Assembly (NCBI GenBank): GCA_916613615.1
Contig: OU744725.1
Coordinates: 10,832,708-10,896,707 of the forward strand
Direction of reading: 5' to 3'
From: Steromphala cineraria
Lineage: Eukaryota > Mollusca > Gastropoda > Trochida > Trochidae
DNA length: 64,000 nucleotides
The notes beneath the pieces are model-generated. The model did no database searches and was not told the DNA's origin. It saw only the letters and a program-made list of their open reading frames with translations. How positions within the stretch are numbered: the first letter of the stretch is position 1; each line of letters starts with the position of its first letter. Of the stretch, positions 1 to 11,360 are shown one piece after another. The translations under genes and the position numbers were made by a program.

Positions 1-1100
1 TCATGTGATGTACTAAGTACATGACATAGACACAAGATAATAGAGGTGTGACAATATATCATGGTATTCATGAACAGTGTTGTCAATAATCTGACGATAC
101 ACGTATCGTTATACATTCTCTGTTTTGTGAAATAGAGCATGGTCTTTATTTTGCCATTACATCAGAGTACTTAACCAAAGTTCATATTATATATTATATG
201 CTTAATCATTCCCATTTTGTAAAACCTGCCCCATCAGATTGGTTGAGAACCAAATTCAGCAGGCAACAAATAAATGTTGTCAGACAGTCAGTCACTGAGT
301 ATGTGACATAGATAATAAAATAAACAAATAACTATTGTCATGAGTCAGAAACATCATTTGTAAACATTCACATAATGATTGTCATTTATAGGACATGAAA
401 ATTAAACAAGAGATCGACACAATTTGGTTCATGAAGCATAAACCCCTGTTGATATTTTATTTTGTTGCGCTGTCGGAGCCATCATGATATGTTGTTTGGC
501 TTAGATATAACTGTTATGATATATAGTTCTAAACATAAATATAAACCATCTCACATTATTCTCGATTAAATGACAAATATACATTAACTATTTATAACTA
601 CTTGTTTTCCATAAATACCTTAAAAAAGTTATACATTTAAAGTTAAACTTTTTTATTAAATTGATTACTTTTTAATAAAACATGAGCTGAATTAATCTTA
701 TTCTCCACTTTTTGTTAGCATATTCTCAAAAAGTCTAATTTGCTATCTTTACTTACGCATGTAAATTTGTTTATTACTTTCATTTCATATAGATTGTTCA
801 CAATATGTCACCTGTTACCATTTAACCCATCATAATATGTCATATAGTACTAGTTTACAGACACAGTAAGCTCAATCACAAGTGACTCATATGTGTAATA
901 TTTGCAGTACATAAATATGATACATATGTATTTCATATTATGTTCTTCCGGCATTTGAAAACAATAAAGATGCAATGAAAAATTGCAAAGTTTTTTTATG
1001 TAATGACTTGGTTTTCCTATACTTTCTAATCTATGTTTTCAAAATATATGAAGCATTTAAAATGAATTATCATAAAGACAATCTAGACAAAAAAACTTAC
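1..1100. other. UPRT intron 2 (partial)
   Basis: Very AT-rich sequence with no exon, RNA gene or clear repeat that I can support. It should be UPRT intron 2, because exon 2 ends at 1101 with a donor and the next exon is not present. Confidence 0.5.
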
Positions 1101-2012
1101 TAGTCTATCTGCGTAAAAGATAAAGTCACTCCTTGAAGTTGATCTGGAAAAAACAATTTTACAAAATATCAAAATGAACCTTTAAGAAAATCTGTCTTTT
1201 GTTATTTTATGACAATCAAGAGATGTTAATATTATTATATTAATTGATTGTCATAATTAAATTGCATGTCTAAAAATAGGTAAACACATATTTATAACAT
1301 CATAAGACTATTTTAGAAATCAAAATATAATCCTCAAGCAGCAGACAAAATATTGAAGTTATGAACCCGTGACGTCATTAAATGATGACGTCATCGACAA
1401 TACAAGGTACGTTATTTCACGCACCTGCACTGTAAAGTTGTCATTCGTTTCGTATAAAAAAAACAACAACAAAAAAAAACAATAAAAACATCTACACGTG
1501 TTTCAGTCGAAAGGTTGCATATGTTCAAGAGATAACGAAATCAACATGATGTTTGCAGACGTTTATGTATTTATTCCCGAGAAAGATTATTTAACAAAGC
1601 CATTGACAAACTTTTCATGCAGATTTTCTGGCACACGTCTCTTGACAAAGATCGCGGGATAACCAGACCAGACCGTGAGACAGATGTGTAAATACAGCCG
1701 GCGACTGTCATTTCGTGGTTGATTTCATTTCGGCGGCCATAGAATAAAAGTCGCAAAACATTTTCACAGTTACCTCTGGGTAATATTTAGAGAATAACAT
1801 AATCCGACTACCATTAAAAAATAACACTGCCATGTGGTTTTCGCGGAGAATCAATCAATGAAAATAACGTCTATTTAAAGTACTTACTTGTCTCTCAAGA
1901 CTGTCTGTAACTCGCGAACATTATCTGTTATTTTCAGTTTCTTCACGTTTGCTCCCAGATCTAATTCCTCCATAATGTTTGGTACAGAATTCGGTATCAC
2001 GTCGGGTTCCAT
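1101..2012 (-). CDS. UPRT: Uracil phosphoribosyltransferase homologue, 5' exons (partial)
   Basis: Two coding exons are visible: exon 1 at 2012-1888 and exon 2 at 1143-1101. Exon 1 starts at the only in-frame ATG after an upstream stop and ends at a strong donor (ACAA/gtaagta). Exon 2 follows a pyrimidine-rich acceptor (ttttttccag), and the phases fit (2 nt + 1 nt). The joined peptide contains RELQTVLRDK, then STSRSDF and YADRL. This matches the region just before the catalytic domain of animal UPRT homologues, which have RELQTIIRDK followed by SRGDF and ADRLIRLVVEEGL. The next exon, expected to encode IRLVVEEGL-like sequence, was not found in bases 1-1100, so the gene runs off the left edge. 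The family is related to enzymes making UMP from uracil and PRPP; the human protein is reported to lack that activity. The N-terminus (about 41 codons in exon 1) is shorter than in human. The product name is confident; the start codon is less so. Confidence 0.85.
1370..1393. promoter_or_regulatory. Two palindromic CRE sites, 16 bp apart
   Basis: Two exact TGACGTCA palindromes (1370-1377 and 1386-1393) lie in UPRT intron 1, about 620 bp downstream of the start codon. This is the consensus for CREB/ATF bZIP factors. Their 16-bp centre-to-centre spacing is about one and a half helical turns. They could act as an intronic enhancer or alternative promoter element; function is inferred from the motif only. 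Confidence 0.45.
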
Positions 2013-3125
2013 CGTTGTCTTTTTTCCGCCAGCATGCAAAATTTTCCCGTTTACATCCTCCGATTCGTCACTCCGTAAAAACAAAATAGTCCATTATTCA
2101 TAATGAATTTATAATTCCATTAACTATATATGTCACGAACTTATTCACTTAGTGGTGAAATCATTTATATACGTGTAGTTTTATTTCTAATGTACACATA
2201 TGTGTTAGGAAAGCGTTAACGCGATATATTTCGCTACAGAATAGAATTGACCTCTAACCTTTCCGTCATATTCCTACGCACATAGGGAAGTTGGCGAGTT
2301 CAGTATAGTGAAACATGACTGTAGGATTGTTTATTTAGAGTATGGGCTATTTTGGCATGAACATCAAATATTGTCCTAACAATAATCATAACAGTAATTT
2401 TTCTCTAAGAACTAAGTGACACGGTTAAAGCTGTTAAATTGTTATGTTAATGCATGTACATAGGTTTTCTTTAAATTCAAGATTCGAAAAAAAAATATTC
2501 TAATTATTTTTTTATTTATCAGTTAGTTATATTTTGGTATGTTATGTTTAGTCACGTTTTAATTAAGAAAATTGAATTATTGTTATTACCATGCAGCGTT
2601 GATAGATAGGCTATTAAAAAAAGAATATTCTATAACAATAAATATATATGTCTCTAATTTATATTGACTAAAGTAAATCGATATTTGACTTTAACACTAA
2701 ATAGAATATAAACCAGAAAAATCTATTCACGAAACGGAAAAAAAACTTTTTACAGTTAAGGAAAAAAAACTTTTACGCGCCTATACCTTTTTTCTGGAAG
2801 GTAATCACATGACCCGATTCTGTTACATACTCGGATATATTGCTTATATCCACAAAAGTAAGACAATCGAAAGAAAACCATACCAAATCAACAAACATTC
2901 CGAAAATACCTTTCTTAAAAGATTATTGACCCTTGACGCTTAAAGGCGGATGTCAGAACGCTAGCTTAGATTTATGATACCAAAATGGTCTACACAGCAT
3001 ATTAGAATATCCTGTTCAGTGAATAGGCCTACAGAGTGATTTGCGGACCATTGACGATTTGGTATAAGTCCAGGATGTAAAATGTATATTCTTTCATCAA
3101 CGTTAATTGTTATGTCATGCCTTAA

Positions 3126-3480
3126 AGGGGCAGTAGCACGTTTTTTTATAATTTATATTTTAAATATTTCACTTAAATTTGTAAGTTAATGTTAAATGTA
3201 TTATATTGACAGTGTCAATAATCTCATTACACAAGCCAATCACCCATAGTCAGAGGACAAAGTATGAGGATTCATATAAAATCCATTGGCGACCATTTTT
3301 TGTGAACACCTTTAATTCATTGTGTGTGAGAGAAAGGAATCGCATGGCTAAACTTTACGTTATATATTTGAATTATTACTGCTTCATTTAGTTAAAATAC
3401 ATTTTCTTTCAATTGGAACCATTTATTTTCATTTTCCTGACATCACCTTATATTCCCCCGAAAAACGTGCTACTGCCCCT
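3126..3480. mobile_element. TTAA-flanked MITE, copy 1
   Basis: A 355-bp non-autonomous DNA element with terminal inverted repeats. It begins AGGGGCAGTAGCACG and ends with the reverse complement CGTGCTACTGCCCCT. TTAA lies on both sides (3122-3125, 3481-3484), as expected for a TTAA target-site duplication. It has no coding capacity. The other members in this window are at 9842, 34070 and 58142, with a decayed one near 55669. TTAA duplications occur in piggyBac and Kolobok; the purine-rich terminus fits Kolobok better, but this is inference. Confidence 0.8.
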
Positions 3481-3946
3481 TTAAATAGCTACACATTTGT
3501 GTCAAATTTCTTAAATTTAGTTAAATGATTCGTAGTTCTATTAACATTTTCACCTGTTCACAGAATTAGAGACGAATTGGAGAAAATGCTTTTGAAGTCT
3601 ACTTATTGTTATCCATTCAATCAACTAAAGTTTAAAGTTAAACTTTTAAAATTAGAGATATGACAATGGGCTTTACTGACAGGATGGTGTTTTTTTGTTG
3701 TTTTTTAGGAGTTGTCCGTTACCAAAAAAAATTGCTTTCAAATCCCCAGTGTATCAAGATTCTTGGCTGACGATGAAAGGAACGTTGTTGCTAGGATTGT
3801 GCCATGATATAGAATCTGAACGTATCCGTTGATTTGTTGCGGTCGATTACAAAAATATTCTTTCCAAAAGACGAATCTGTGCATCTAGTAAAACAAGATC
3901 TGAATTTTCTTGTCTTATTGCATGGGTGCATGAAGGAGATCAAAAT

Positions 3947-3964
3947 TGTTTGTTTGTTTGTTTG
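3947..3964. repeat. (TTTG)n microsatellite
   Basis: A short run of about four and a half TTTG units in intergenic DNA. Confidence 0.6.
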
Positions 3965-4711
3965 AATCCCGCAACAACATCTTGATTTATGTATTCTGAC
4001 GGATAACGAGTTTTGTGAATTCCTCATGCAGAAATTTTATATTTCAGATAATATAAAAAAACACATGTTATTGTTAACCATTGCCAGATTCGTATTTTGA
4101 TATCTGCATATTCAAATTAAGACTTCATCTTCCTTTCAAGCATTATCTTAATTTGCCCGTAAAGAAAATCATGAAATTTAATACCTGTAATTATATTAAT
4201 TATGAAATGGTTAATTATCATAAAACTATGTTTCTTTACATATCATAATCTCTGGTTAATGTTTGATATCGTTTATCCATGCTGATGTCACAATTGGGTC
4301 AACAATAATTGAAAGTCAGTCAGTGCATTATACTTGTATTATCTTAAATCTACTCTCTGAGTATACTTTAGGCTAGAAAGTAGGACTGTATACGACAAGT
4401 ACCATTAGTATACACTTGTAGATGCCGTGGTTTGATGTAGAACGACATAGCCCAGATGTTATCAGAATACCCTTGCAATTCCTCTTCAGTCAGGTACATC
4501 AGCTATTCGTAATCACTGATAAAACAAACACACGCTCTAAAATGAAATAACCACTTAACATGGATCTTTAAAAAAGTCGCATTTCGATTATATATCCATT
4601 TTATAGGGTAAGCTTAACACGCAGCTGCCTCAACACTTTCAACAACGACGTGGTAATTTATAGAAGGCCGTTTTTATGGATTTCGTTGTAAAAATCACAA
4701 ACTTCAGATTG

Positions 4712-5661
4712 GGTGTTATCCCATAGTGGGCCACGAGTAGATTACGTAATGAGCAGACCGGCGGGCCACTATGGGAGAGCTCGTTAATGAGGTGTGATAG
4801 GCCGGCCCACTCTGGGAGAGGTTGTTAGTTGTGAAAACATACTAATGAAGGTGTTAAGTGTGATTAACCAGGTGAGCAATAGATCAGAGGAGGTGTTAAT
4901 GATGAGTAGTAGGAAGTTAACTGTTCCCTAACTGTTAGACATTGAGAAGGAAATAGTACATTTGTACAATAGTACATTTGTGTTGTTTAATGTTTGTGTT
5001 AGCGCAGAAGGTAAGAAAAAAACTATATATTAGAATGTTTGAAAAATTTAGTCAGTTCAGCTATGGAGTCGAAGGGAGAGATAGTGCCAAGTAGACAGAA
5101 TGAATCCGACCTTTTGCTGGGGGGACGAACAACAACTGCGAGGGTTACAACAGCCGACTGTCCAAACGAGCTCTGAAGCCCCATCTGAACCTGTACGAAC
5201 TCATCCTTCTGTTCAAAGATGAACATTCCAACCTGGCCGCCTACATTCTCCAGCTCGAGGGAGGACACCAGCCTACCAAGCGTCGAAGGATCACACATGC
5301 TTGGACTAGAGTACATGACTTGTGAAAGAGACATGGCCAGCTACCTGTTCACCTGTGGATCCATGCTTTCATGTATATGAACTGTGTATATAATCTGAGA
5401 CTTAACAAAAGATGCCATGTAAATAAATGATACTGCCAAATTTTCTTACTTTTTGTTATCTTTTTTTCAATAAGTAGTCTAATCAATGGTTAACCACTTG
5501 ACACCTCTTAACAAGGTATTCACACCTGCTAATTAAGGCAATCAAACTTATGTGGGCCACTATGGTACAGCTTAAATGTCCGCGGCCCACTCTGGGACAG
5601 CTCGTTAAGAGGGTGTGAAAACACCCGGCCCACTATGGGATGGGCCACAGTGGTACTAAAC
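4712..5661. mobile_element. MULE-like DNA transposon remnant
   Basis: A 950-bp element bounded by a 10-bp direct repeat, CTTCAGATTG (4702-4711 and 5662-5671), the size of a Mutator-like target-site duplication. Both ends carry multiple copies of a CCCATAGTGGGCC motif in opposing orientations, giving degenerate terminal inverted repeats. The interior carries a plus-strand transposase-like fragment at about 5130-5324. The element is too short and too broken to be autonomous. Confidence 0.7.
5130..5324 (+). pseudogene. MULE-type transposase C-terminal fragment
   Basis: In the plus frame ending at the stop at 5322-5324 the translation reads TNNNCEGYNSRLSKR, then PHLNLYELILLFKDEH, then LQLEGG and a basic KRRR stretch. 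An N-N-x-x-E-G-x-x-x-x-L followed by P-x-x-x-x-L/I-x-x-x-x is the pattern I associate with the C-terminal part of the MULE transposase domain found in many invertebrate genes. There is an in-frame stop just upstream at about 5101, and no DDE core remains, so it is a dead fragment. A 103-codon opposite-strand frame over the same bases is a shadow. Confidence 0.6.
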
Positions 5662-5671
5662 CTTCAGATTG

Positions 5672-6289
5672 AATTAAACAGATCTACATGTTGTATAAAT
5701 TTTAAATTAGATCATGGAACACCAAAATAAAGATGAAAACAGTCTTTATTGTTTCGTGAGATGTAAGTAGACTAATATGAGTCTAAAAAAACGACAATAT
5801 TTTTTTAACGATCACTTTTTTATAACAAAATAGAGCCCAGAAGATGCTTTAACTTTAGAAAGCTGGGTGATCTAGACTTGCTATATTTCAATAGTCTTGG
5901 TTGGTCGTCAATTGAATATTTTTGCTTTAGGGTCTGGATGACAGAATTGTGCTGTAAGATGTACACATAGTTTGGTAAATATAACGAAGATAAAGATGTT
6001 ACCGTAACTATCGACATGACATTTCATTATGGTGTGTCAAAAACACATGTGGACGACCCAAGAATAATTTTACTGACCAACCTCAACACCTCTCCTAGAT
6101 CCTCACTGAGTGACCATGGTCAATGTTAGTGTTGATGGTTGTTAGTGTTTTAATACGTCGGTTGCTTTAAATAAGTTGCTTTTTTCATGAAAGTCATGTA
6201 TGAAGTCAACTTAAAATTATTTCGCATATGATTTGATACTGAATGAATGAGGTTAGGTGGAAAGTTTACAGTATCACGATTTAGTATTT
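5672..6289. other. Intergenic, nothing recognised
   Basis: AT-rich sequence between the MULE-like element and the duplicated block. Short open frames show no family features. Confidence 0.5.
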
Positions 6290-8095
6290 TTATATACATG
6301 TATTCATGTAAATGAAACGTGTAACCTTGAATGCTGAAATGGTCTAAACGCTGTTGTTCGATTTCCTGTAAACAGTTTGGACATATCCCATATTTCATAG
6401 TTAGAGATAAATTACCAAGTCGAGTGATTGGTTTGAATTCTAATCAGCAAATGTATTATTTTAGCAAGTATCAATCCGAACATAATTTCATTTAAACCAA
6501 ATTAGTCGTCTTCCTGTTAGCTCCCTTATTTGACGCTTATTCTTCGGTACATCATTTATATGAAATTATTGTTATCCTAGAAATAGCTAGAAAATGTGCG
6601 GTTTAACGGTCCAGTCTAGCTGGTATAAATGCTTGATTTTGTCGATGACATTTTACAACAGTTTAACTTCAATCTATATAAATTTAGATCAACAGGTTTT
6701 ATATTAGATCATACAGTATGACAAAATATAAAATCTGTTTATCTAAATTTATTTAGATTGGTTTAACTTGGTCTTTCAAACCCAAAATAAGCCAATGGAG
6801 AAACAAAGAATGAATTCTATTTCTTGTTGATTCGATGTTTGCAATTTAAAGAAAGTTTTGATTTCCAAATACATCGAAACTCCAAAGAAGGATACAAAAT
6901 ATATAAAGTAGAACAAAAAAAAGTAGGGTACTGGCGTTCGCTTGTGTTATAATTCCAAAATATTTGACTTGTGATAACCCTCGATAATGATAAGTGAACT
7001 GGCAATCTTTTCAATAATGTCTCTGTAAATCATTTAATACTCATTGATGTAAACTTTGCGATCTCAGCAATGCTGTTTCAGTAGATGTCGCCTGCGATAT
7101 AACTTACTGCTTAGTCATATAATTGAAGACATACAACGAGTAAGACTCACTTTATTTTGTGTACTCAATTGGACACAATGAGTTCGTTTACTCGCCGAAA
7201 TATGCAACTGAGACCGAACAAAACCATTCGTTTCATGAAATAAGCTTTAAGATATTCACGTCCACACTCCACTGGATCTTAAGGGGATGAGTAAGTTGTT
7301 GACAAAGCCTATGATTGAAGCATCATCCACGATGGTTTAGTGTACATATTCATGTTTTAAAAGGCCCGCTGCAAGTACCTAATGACACGTATATGTTTCT
7401 CAGAAGCCTCTGTAAGGCTCACCAAGTATTTGCAGTATTACATGTTGACAATGTAGTAATGAAAAAGTCCATAACATTTCATAAATCAAACTCTTTACTT
7501 GAAAAACGACTACCAAGCATGCTCTTAAACATGACAACAACAAAACATTTTTGCTGATATAAGTTCAAATAAACTCGCGAGTCTCTCATATATGGATATC
7601 CATTGGATACAAACGCTATTCCGATAATACAATTTACTAGTTGCCACAACCCGTAGGAAATTGCATTGAATATTTGACTTTACTTAAAGTGAACCGGTAA
7701 CCATCAAAATGATAAATTGATTTCAGCAACAGTCACTTCGTCGATAAAATGTTATATTTAGTCCATTAATAACATTTCACCTTATGTGACTCCCACGAAA
7801 CACTTACAACACACTAGTAAATACTACACTACCAACACAATAACTGGTTGTCGACTTGTTCTTATCGCTACAGACAACCAATGCAACGAGGAAGTCAAAA
7901 TAACGTGGAACATTCCCACAATAGTAAACAAATCTTTCAGCCAATGGTCACCGCTGTGTAACAGGTTGATAATCAACGGATTGAACTTCTTTATATTAGA
8001 GGGGTCACCAATTGTATGCAAATGGAGTAGATTATATATTTCTTACTGTAGTCCATCTGTCTGGTTTATGTCTTCAACACTGAATACTTAATATT
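6290..8095. repeat. Segmental duplication, copy A
   Basis: First copy of a local duplication. Its left part (about 6297-6670) matches 8146-8513, its middle (about 6770-7265) matches 9388-9837 and partly 10203-10440, and its right part (about 7285-8095) matches 10450-11360. Divergence is uneven: the right end, around 7785-8040, is far better conserved than the adjacent 7330-7780. It is not coding as it stands; interrupted minus-strand frames are discussed in the findings. Confidence 0.7.
6670..6760. mobile_element. 91-bp palindromic MITE with 9-bp TSD
   Basis: A tiny element with terminal inverted repeats of about 26 bp, starting CAATCTATATAAATTTAGAT at the left end and ending ATCTAAATTTATTTAGATTG. 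It is flanked by GTTTAACTT at 6661-6669 and 6761-6769. The homologous site in the other duplication copy (9378-9390) has a single GTTTAACTT and no element, which demonstrates insertion. The right half of a related copy is at 36585-36632. Confidence 0.75.
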
Positions 8096-8513
8096 GATAG
8101 GACTTTTGAATGGTAGATAACATGATAGTATTTTATATGATATATATGTATTCATATATGAAACGTGTAACATTGATTGCTGAAATGGTCTAAAAGCTGT
8201 TGTTCGATTTCCTTATAACAGTTTTGACATATCCCATATTGCACAGTTAGAGATAAATTACCAAGTCGAGTGATTGGTTCGAATTCTAATCAGCAAATGT
8301 ATTATTTTAGCACGTATCAATCCGAAGGAAATTTCATTTAAAACAAGTTAATCGTCTTCCTAATACCTCCCTTATTTGACGCTTATATTCTTCGGTACAT
8401 CAATCTTATGAAAATATTGTAATCCTAGAAATAGCTTGAAAATGTGCGGTTTTAACAGTCCAGTCTAGCTGGTATAAATGCTTGATTTTGTCCATGACAT
8501 TTTACAACAGTTT

Positions 8514-9368
8514 GATTTAAACAGTATTTTATTTCCATAAAACATATACAAAATACACAACATTCAGAATATATATACAATGGGGGAAAAGGATAAGCAA
8601 ACAGGCATCAAATGCCTATATAAATGCTTCTCCTGAAAAACATAAAACGATTCAGATATCGAATACATTGGTGGAAAAACAAAATTTGCAATTATTCATA
8701 GAAAACTCAAATTAATATTCAACTTTGTCTATATTTGCATTTGGTACAGATGTAAGGAGACAAATTTAAAATCGGTTGGTATCATTTATGTAATGGTAAA
8801 CAGATATAAATAGGGATTCATTAGCACTCTGTGACAAGGATTTGTCGCCGCTTAGAACAGATTTTAATGTTATACTGTTTTTAACAAAGAATTGATTTGA
8901 TCGGAATCTATCATATAATGGGCATTTAAAAAAATAATGAAAAGGATCCTCCCGAACGTTTCCACAAGAACAGGCACGGCTTTTTGACAACACTCTATCA
9001 AATGAATGTGAATTGAGATCGCTACAACCGAGGCGCATCCGGCAAAGAAGAATTTGACTGCGTCTTGGACCATGAGATGTATAATTCTTAAAAGTAGGTT
9101 ATAAATTAAATTGTGTCAGAGACGCTGAATTTCTAATGTTTGCATCCAGTAAATTCCAAACATTAACAGTAGAGGAAGAAAGGAGTTATTCAAATGAGAC
9201 GAACGCCCGGAGGTGCCTCGTAGCTTTTCGGAATTCCGAAGATTATAACTGCTTATATCAGAAACATTTTGTGGAACCCATATCGAAAGATATTGCGGAG
9301 TTAATCCATACACCATTTTATAAAACATGCATAATTTGTGAAAATGGCGCCTTAACGAGAAAAAAGTG
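8514..9368 (-). mobile_element. 5'-truncated non-LTR retrotransposon (LINE)
   Basis: A minus-strand LINE 3' fragment inserted in duplication copy B. It is flanked by a 12-bp direct repeat TTACAACAGTTT (8502-8513, 9369-9380). Copy A has the unoccupied site (6653-6664), so both target-site duplication and empty site are present. Coding remnants in shifted frames show a reverse-transcriptase C-terminal region (FYKMVYGLTPQYL, SSYNLRNS; about 9360-9120) and a Cys/His tail (LNSHSFDRVLSKSRACSCG, FHYFFKCPLYDRF; about 9020-8890). About 245 bp of AT-rich 3'UTR with an AATAAA precedes the 3' end. It looks like a CR1/Jockey/RTE-type element; the clade is not certain. Frameshifts make it inactive. Confidence 0.8.
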
Positions 9369-9841
9369 TTACAACAGTTTAACTTCATCTTTCAAACCCA
9401 AAATAAGCCAATGAAGAAACAAAGAATGAAATCTATTTCTTGTAGATTCGATGTTTGCAATTTAAAGAAAGTTTTGATTTCCAATTTACATCGAAACTCC
9501 AAAATAAATGATAAAAAATATATACAGTAAGGCAAAAATAAAGTAGGGTACTGGCGTTTGTTCTGTATTTGACTGGTGATAAGTGAACTGGCAAGTTTTT
9601 CAATAATTTCTCATTTAATCATTTGATACTCATTGATGTAACCTAATCAGATCTCAGCTATGTAGATATCGCCTACGATGTATCTTACTGCTTAGTGATA
9701 TATCTGAAGACATACATCGTGAAAGAAATTCACTTTATTTTGTGAACCCAATTGGAAAAAATTATTTCGTTAAACGTTGACTCGTGAAAAAAAGCAACTG
9801 CGACTGAAAACAAAACCATTCGTTCCAAGAGATAATCTTAA

Positions 9842-10200
9842 AGTGGAAGAAGCACGGTTTTTGAAAAAAATGTATATAAATTTATCACTGATAATTGCAA
9901 GTTAATGCTTAGTGATTTTGTTTTTTTGACAGTGTCAAAAATCTCATTACACAAGTCAATCATCCAAAGTCAGAGGACAAAGTATGAAGATTCACATAAA
10001 ATCCATTGGCAGTCATTTTTGTGAACACCCTTTAATTCATTTTGTGTAAGAAAAAGGAATTGCATAGCTAAACTTTACGTTAATTATTTGAGTTATTACT
10101 GCTCCATTTAATTTAAATAAATTATCTTTCAATTGGAACCATTACTTTTCATTTTCCTGAAATCACCTAATATTACCCCTAAAATCGTGCTTCTGCCCCT
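9842..10200. mobile_element. TTAA-flanked MITE, copy 2
   Basis: A 359-bp member of the family at 3126, same orientation, flanked by TTAA (9838-9841, 10201-10204). Its left terminus has diverged (AGTGGAAGAAGCACG) while the right terminus retains CTGCCCCT. It interrupts the segmental duplication. Confidence 0.75.
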
Positions 10201-11360
10201 TTAATACTCATTGATGTAACCTTTGAGACCTCAGCAATGTTGTTTCTGTAGATATCGCAAGCGATATAACTTACTGCTTCTTCATATTACTGAAGACATA
10301 CAACGAGAAAGAAACTCACTTTATTTTGTGTACCCAATTGGACGCAATGATTTCGTAAAACGTTTACTCGTAAAAAAGCTGAGAATGAACACAACCATTC
10401 TTTCAATGAGATCGGATTTAACATATTGACGTCCATACTTCACTGGATTTCCAGAGGGTCAGTAAATTGATAACAAAGCTTATGTTTGAAAAGAGTCTAA
10501 ACATCATCCAAGAAGTTTTTAAGGTTCATGTCCATATATAGTTGAATAGGCACGTTGTTTGTACTTAATGATACGTACATATTTCTCAGAAGTCTCTGTT
10601 ACCCCGTCAAGAATATGCAGTAAAATACATTGATGAAATAATAATTATAAAGTCCTTAACTTTTCATAAAACTAACTCTTCACTTGAAATACGATTATCA
10701 AACATGCCCTTAAACATACATCTGCCCACTTCGTTTCGCCCGTGACGTTGTTAAGATGTTAAACATGACAACAATGCAGTTTTGCTCATATAAGTTCAAA
10801 TGATCTCACGTGTCTTTCATACATGGATACCCATTTGATACATACGCGATTCCGAAAATACAATTAACTACTTGGCATCAGCCGCAGGAAAATGCATTGC
10901 ATATTGACTTTACACTGCTATGTTGTCATTATAGTAAACCGGCAAGCAAAAATGTTAAATTGATTTCAGCAACAGTAATTTCTTCTCGACAAAATGTTAC
11001 CTTTAGTCCATTAATTACATTTCAACTTATGTGACTCCCACGAAACACTTACAACACACTAGTTAATACTGCACTACCAACACAATAACTGTTATCGACC
11101 TGTTCTTATCGCTACAGACAACCAATGCAATGAGGAAGTCACAATGACGTGGAACATTCCCACAATAGTAAACAAATCTTTCAGCCAATGGTCACCACTG
11201 TGTAACAGTTTGATAATACACGGATTGAACTTCTTTATATCAAAGTCATCACCAATTGTATGCATATGGATTAGATTATTTATTTCTTACAATAGTCCAT
11301 CTCTCTTGTTTATGTATTTAACAATACTAAATCTTGATATGACTTTTGACTGGTAGATAA

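Larger units (their letters stand above)
8140..11360. repeat. Segmental duplication, copy B (expanded)
   Basis: Second copy of the block described at 6290, enlarged by two insertions: a LINE fragment (8514-9368) and a TTAA MITE (9842-10200). The piece starting TACTCATTGATGTAA occurs at about 7030, 9618 and 10205. The middle section is therefore present three times, and the MITE sits at the junction of two of them. Confidence 0.7.

Noticed and set aside
3791..4027. 78-codon Cys/Ser-rich minus-strand frame
   Set aside because: No signal peptide, no splice context, no recognisable family; chance frame in AT-rich DNA.
5023..5334. 103-codon minus-strand gene
   Set aside because: It is a shadow of the plus-strand MULE transposase fragment, which reads sensibly in the opposite direction.
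8870..9388. Independent small genes on the minus strand
   Set aside because: These frames are pieces of one frameshifted LINE reverse-transcriptase tail.
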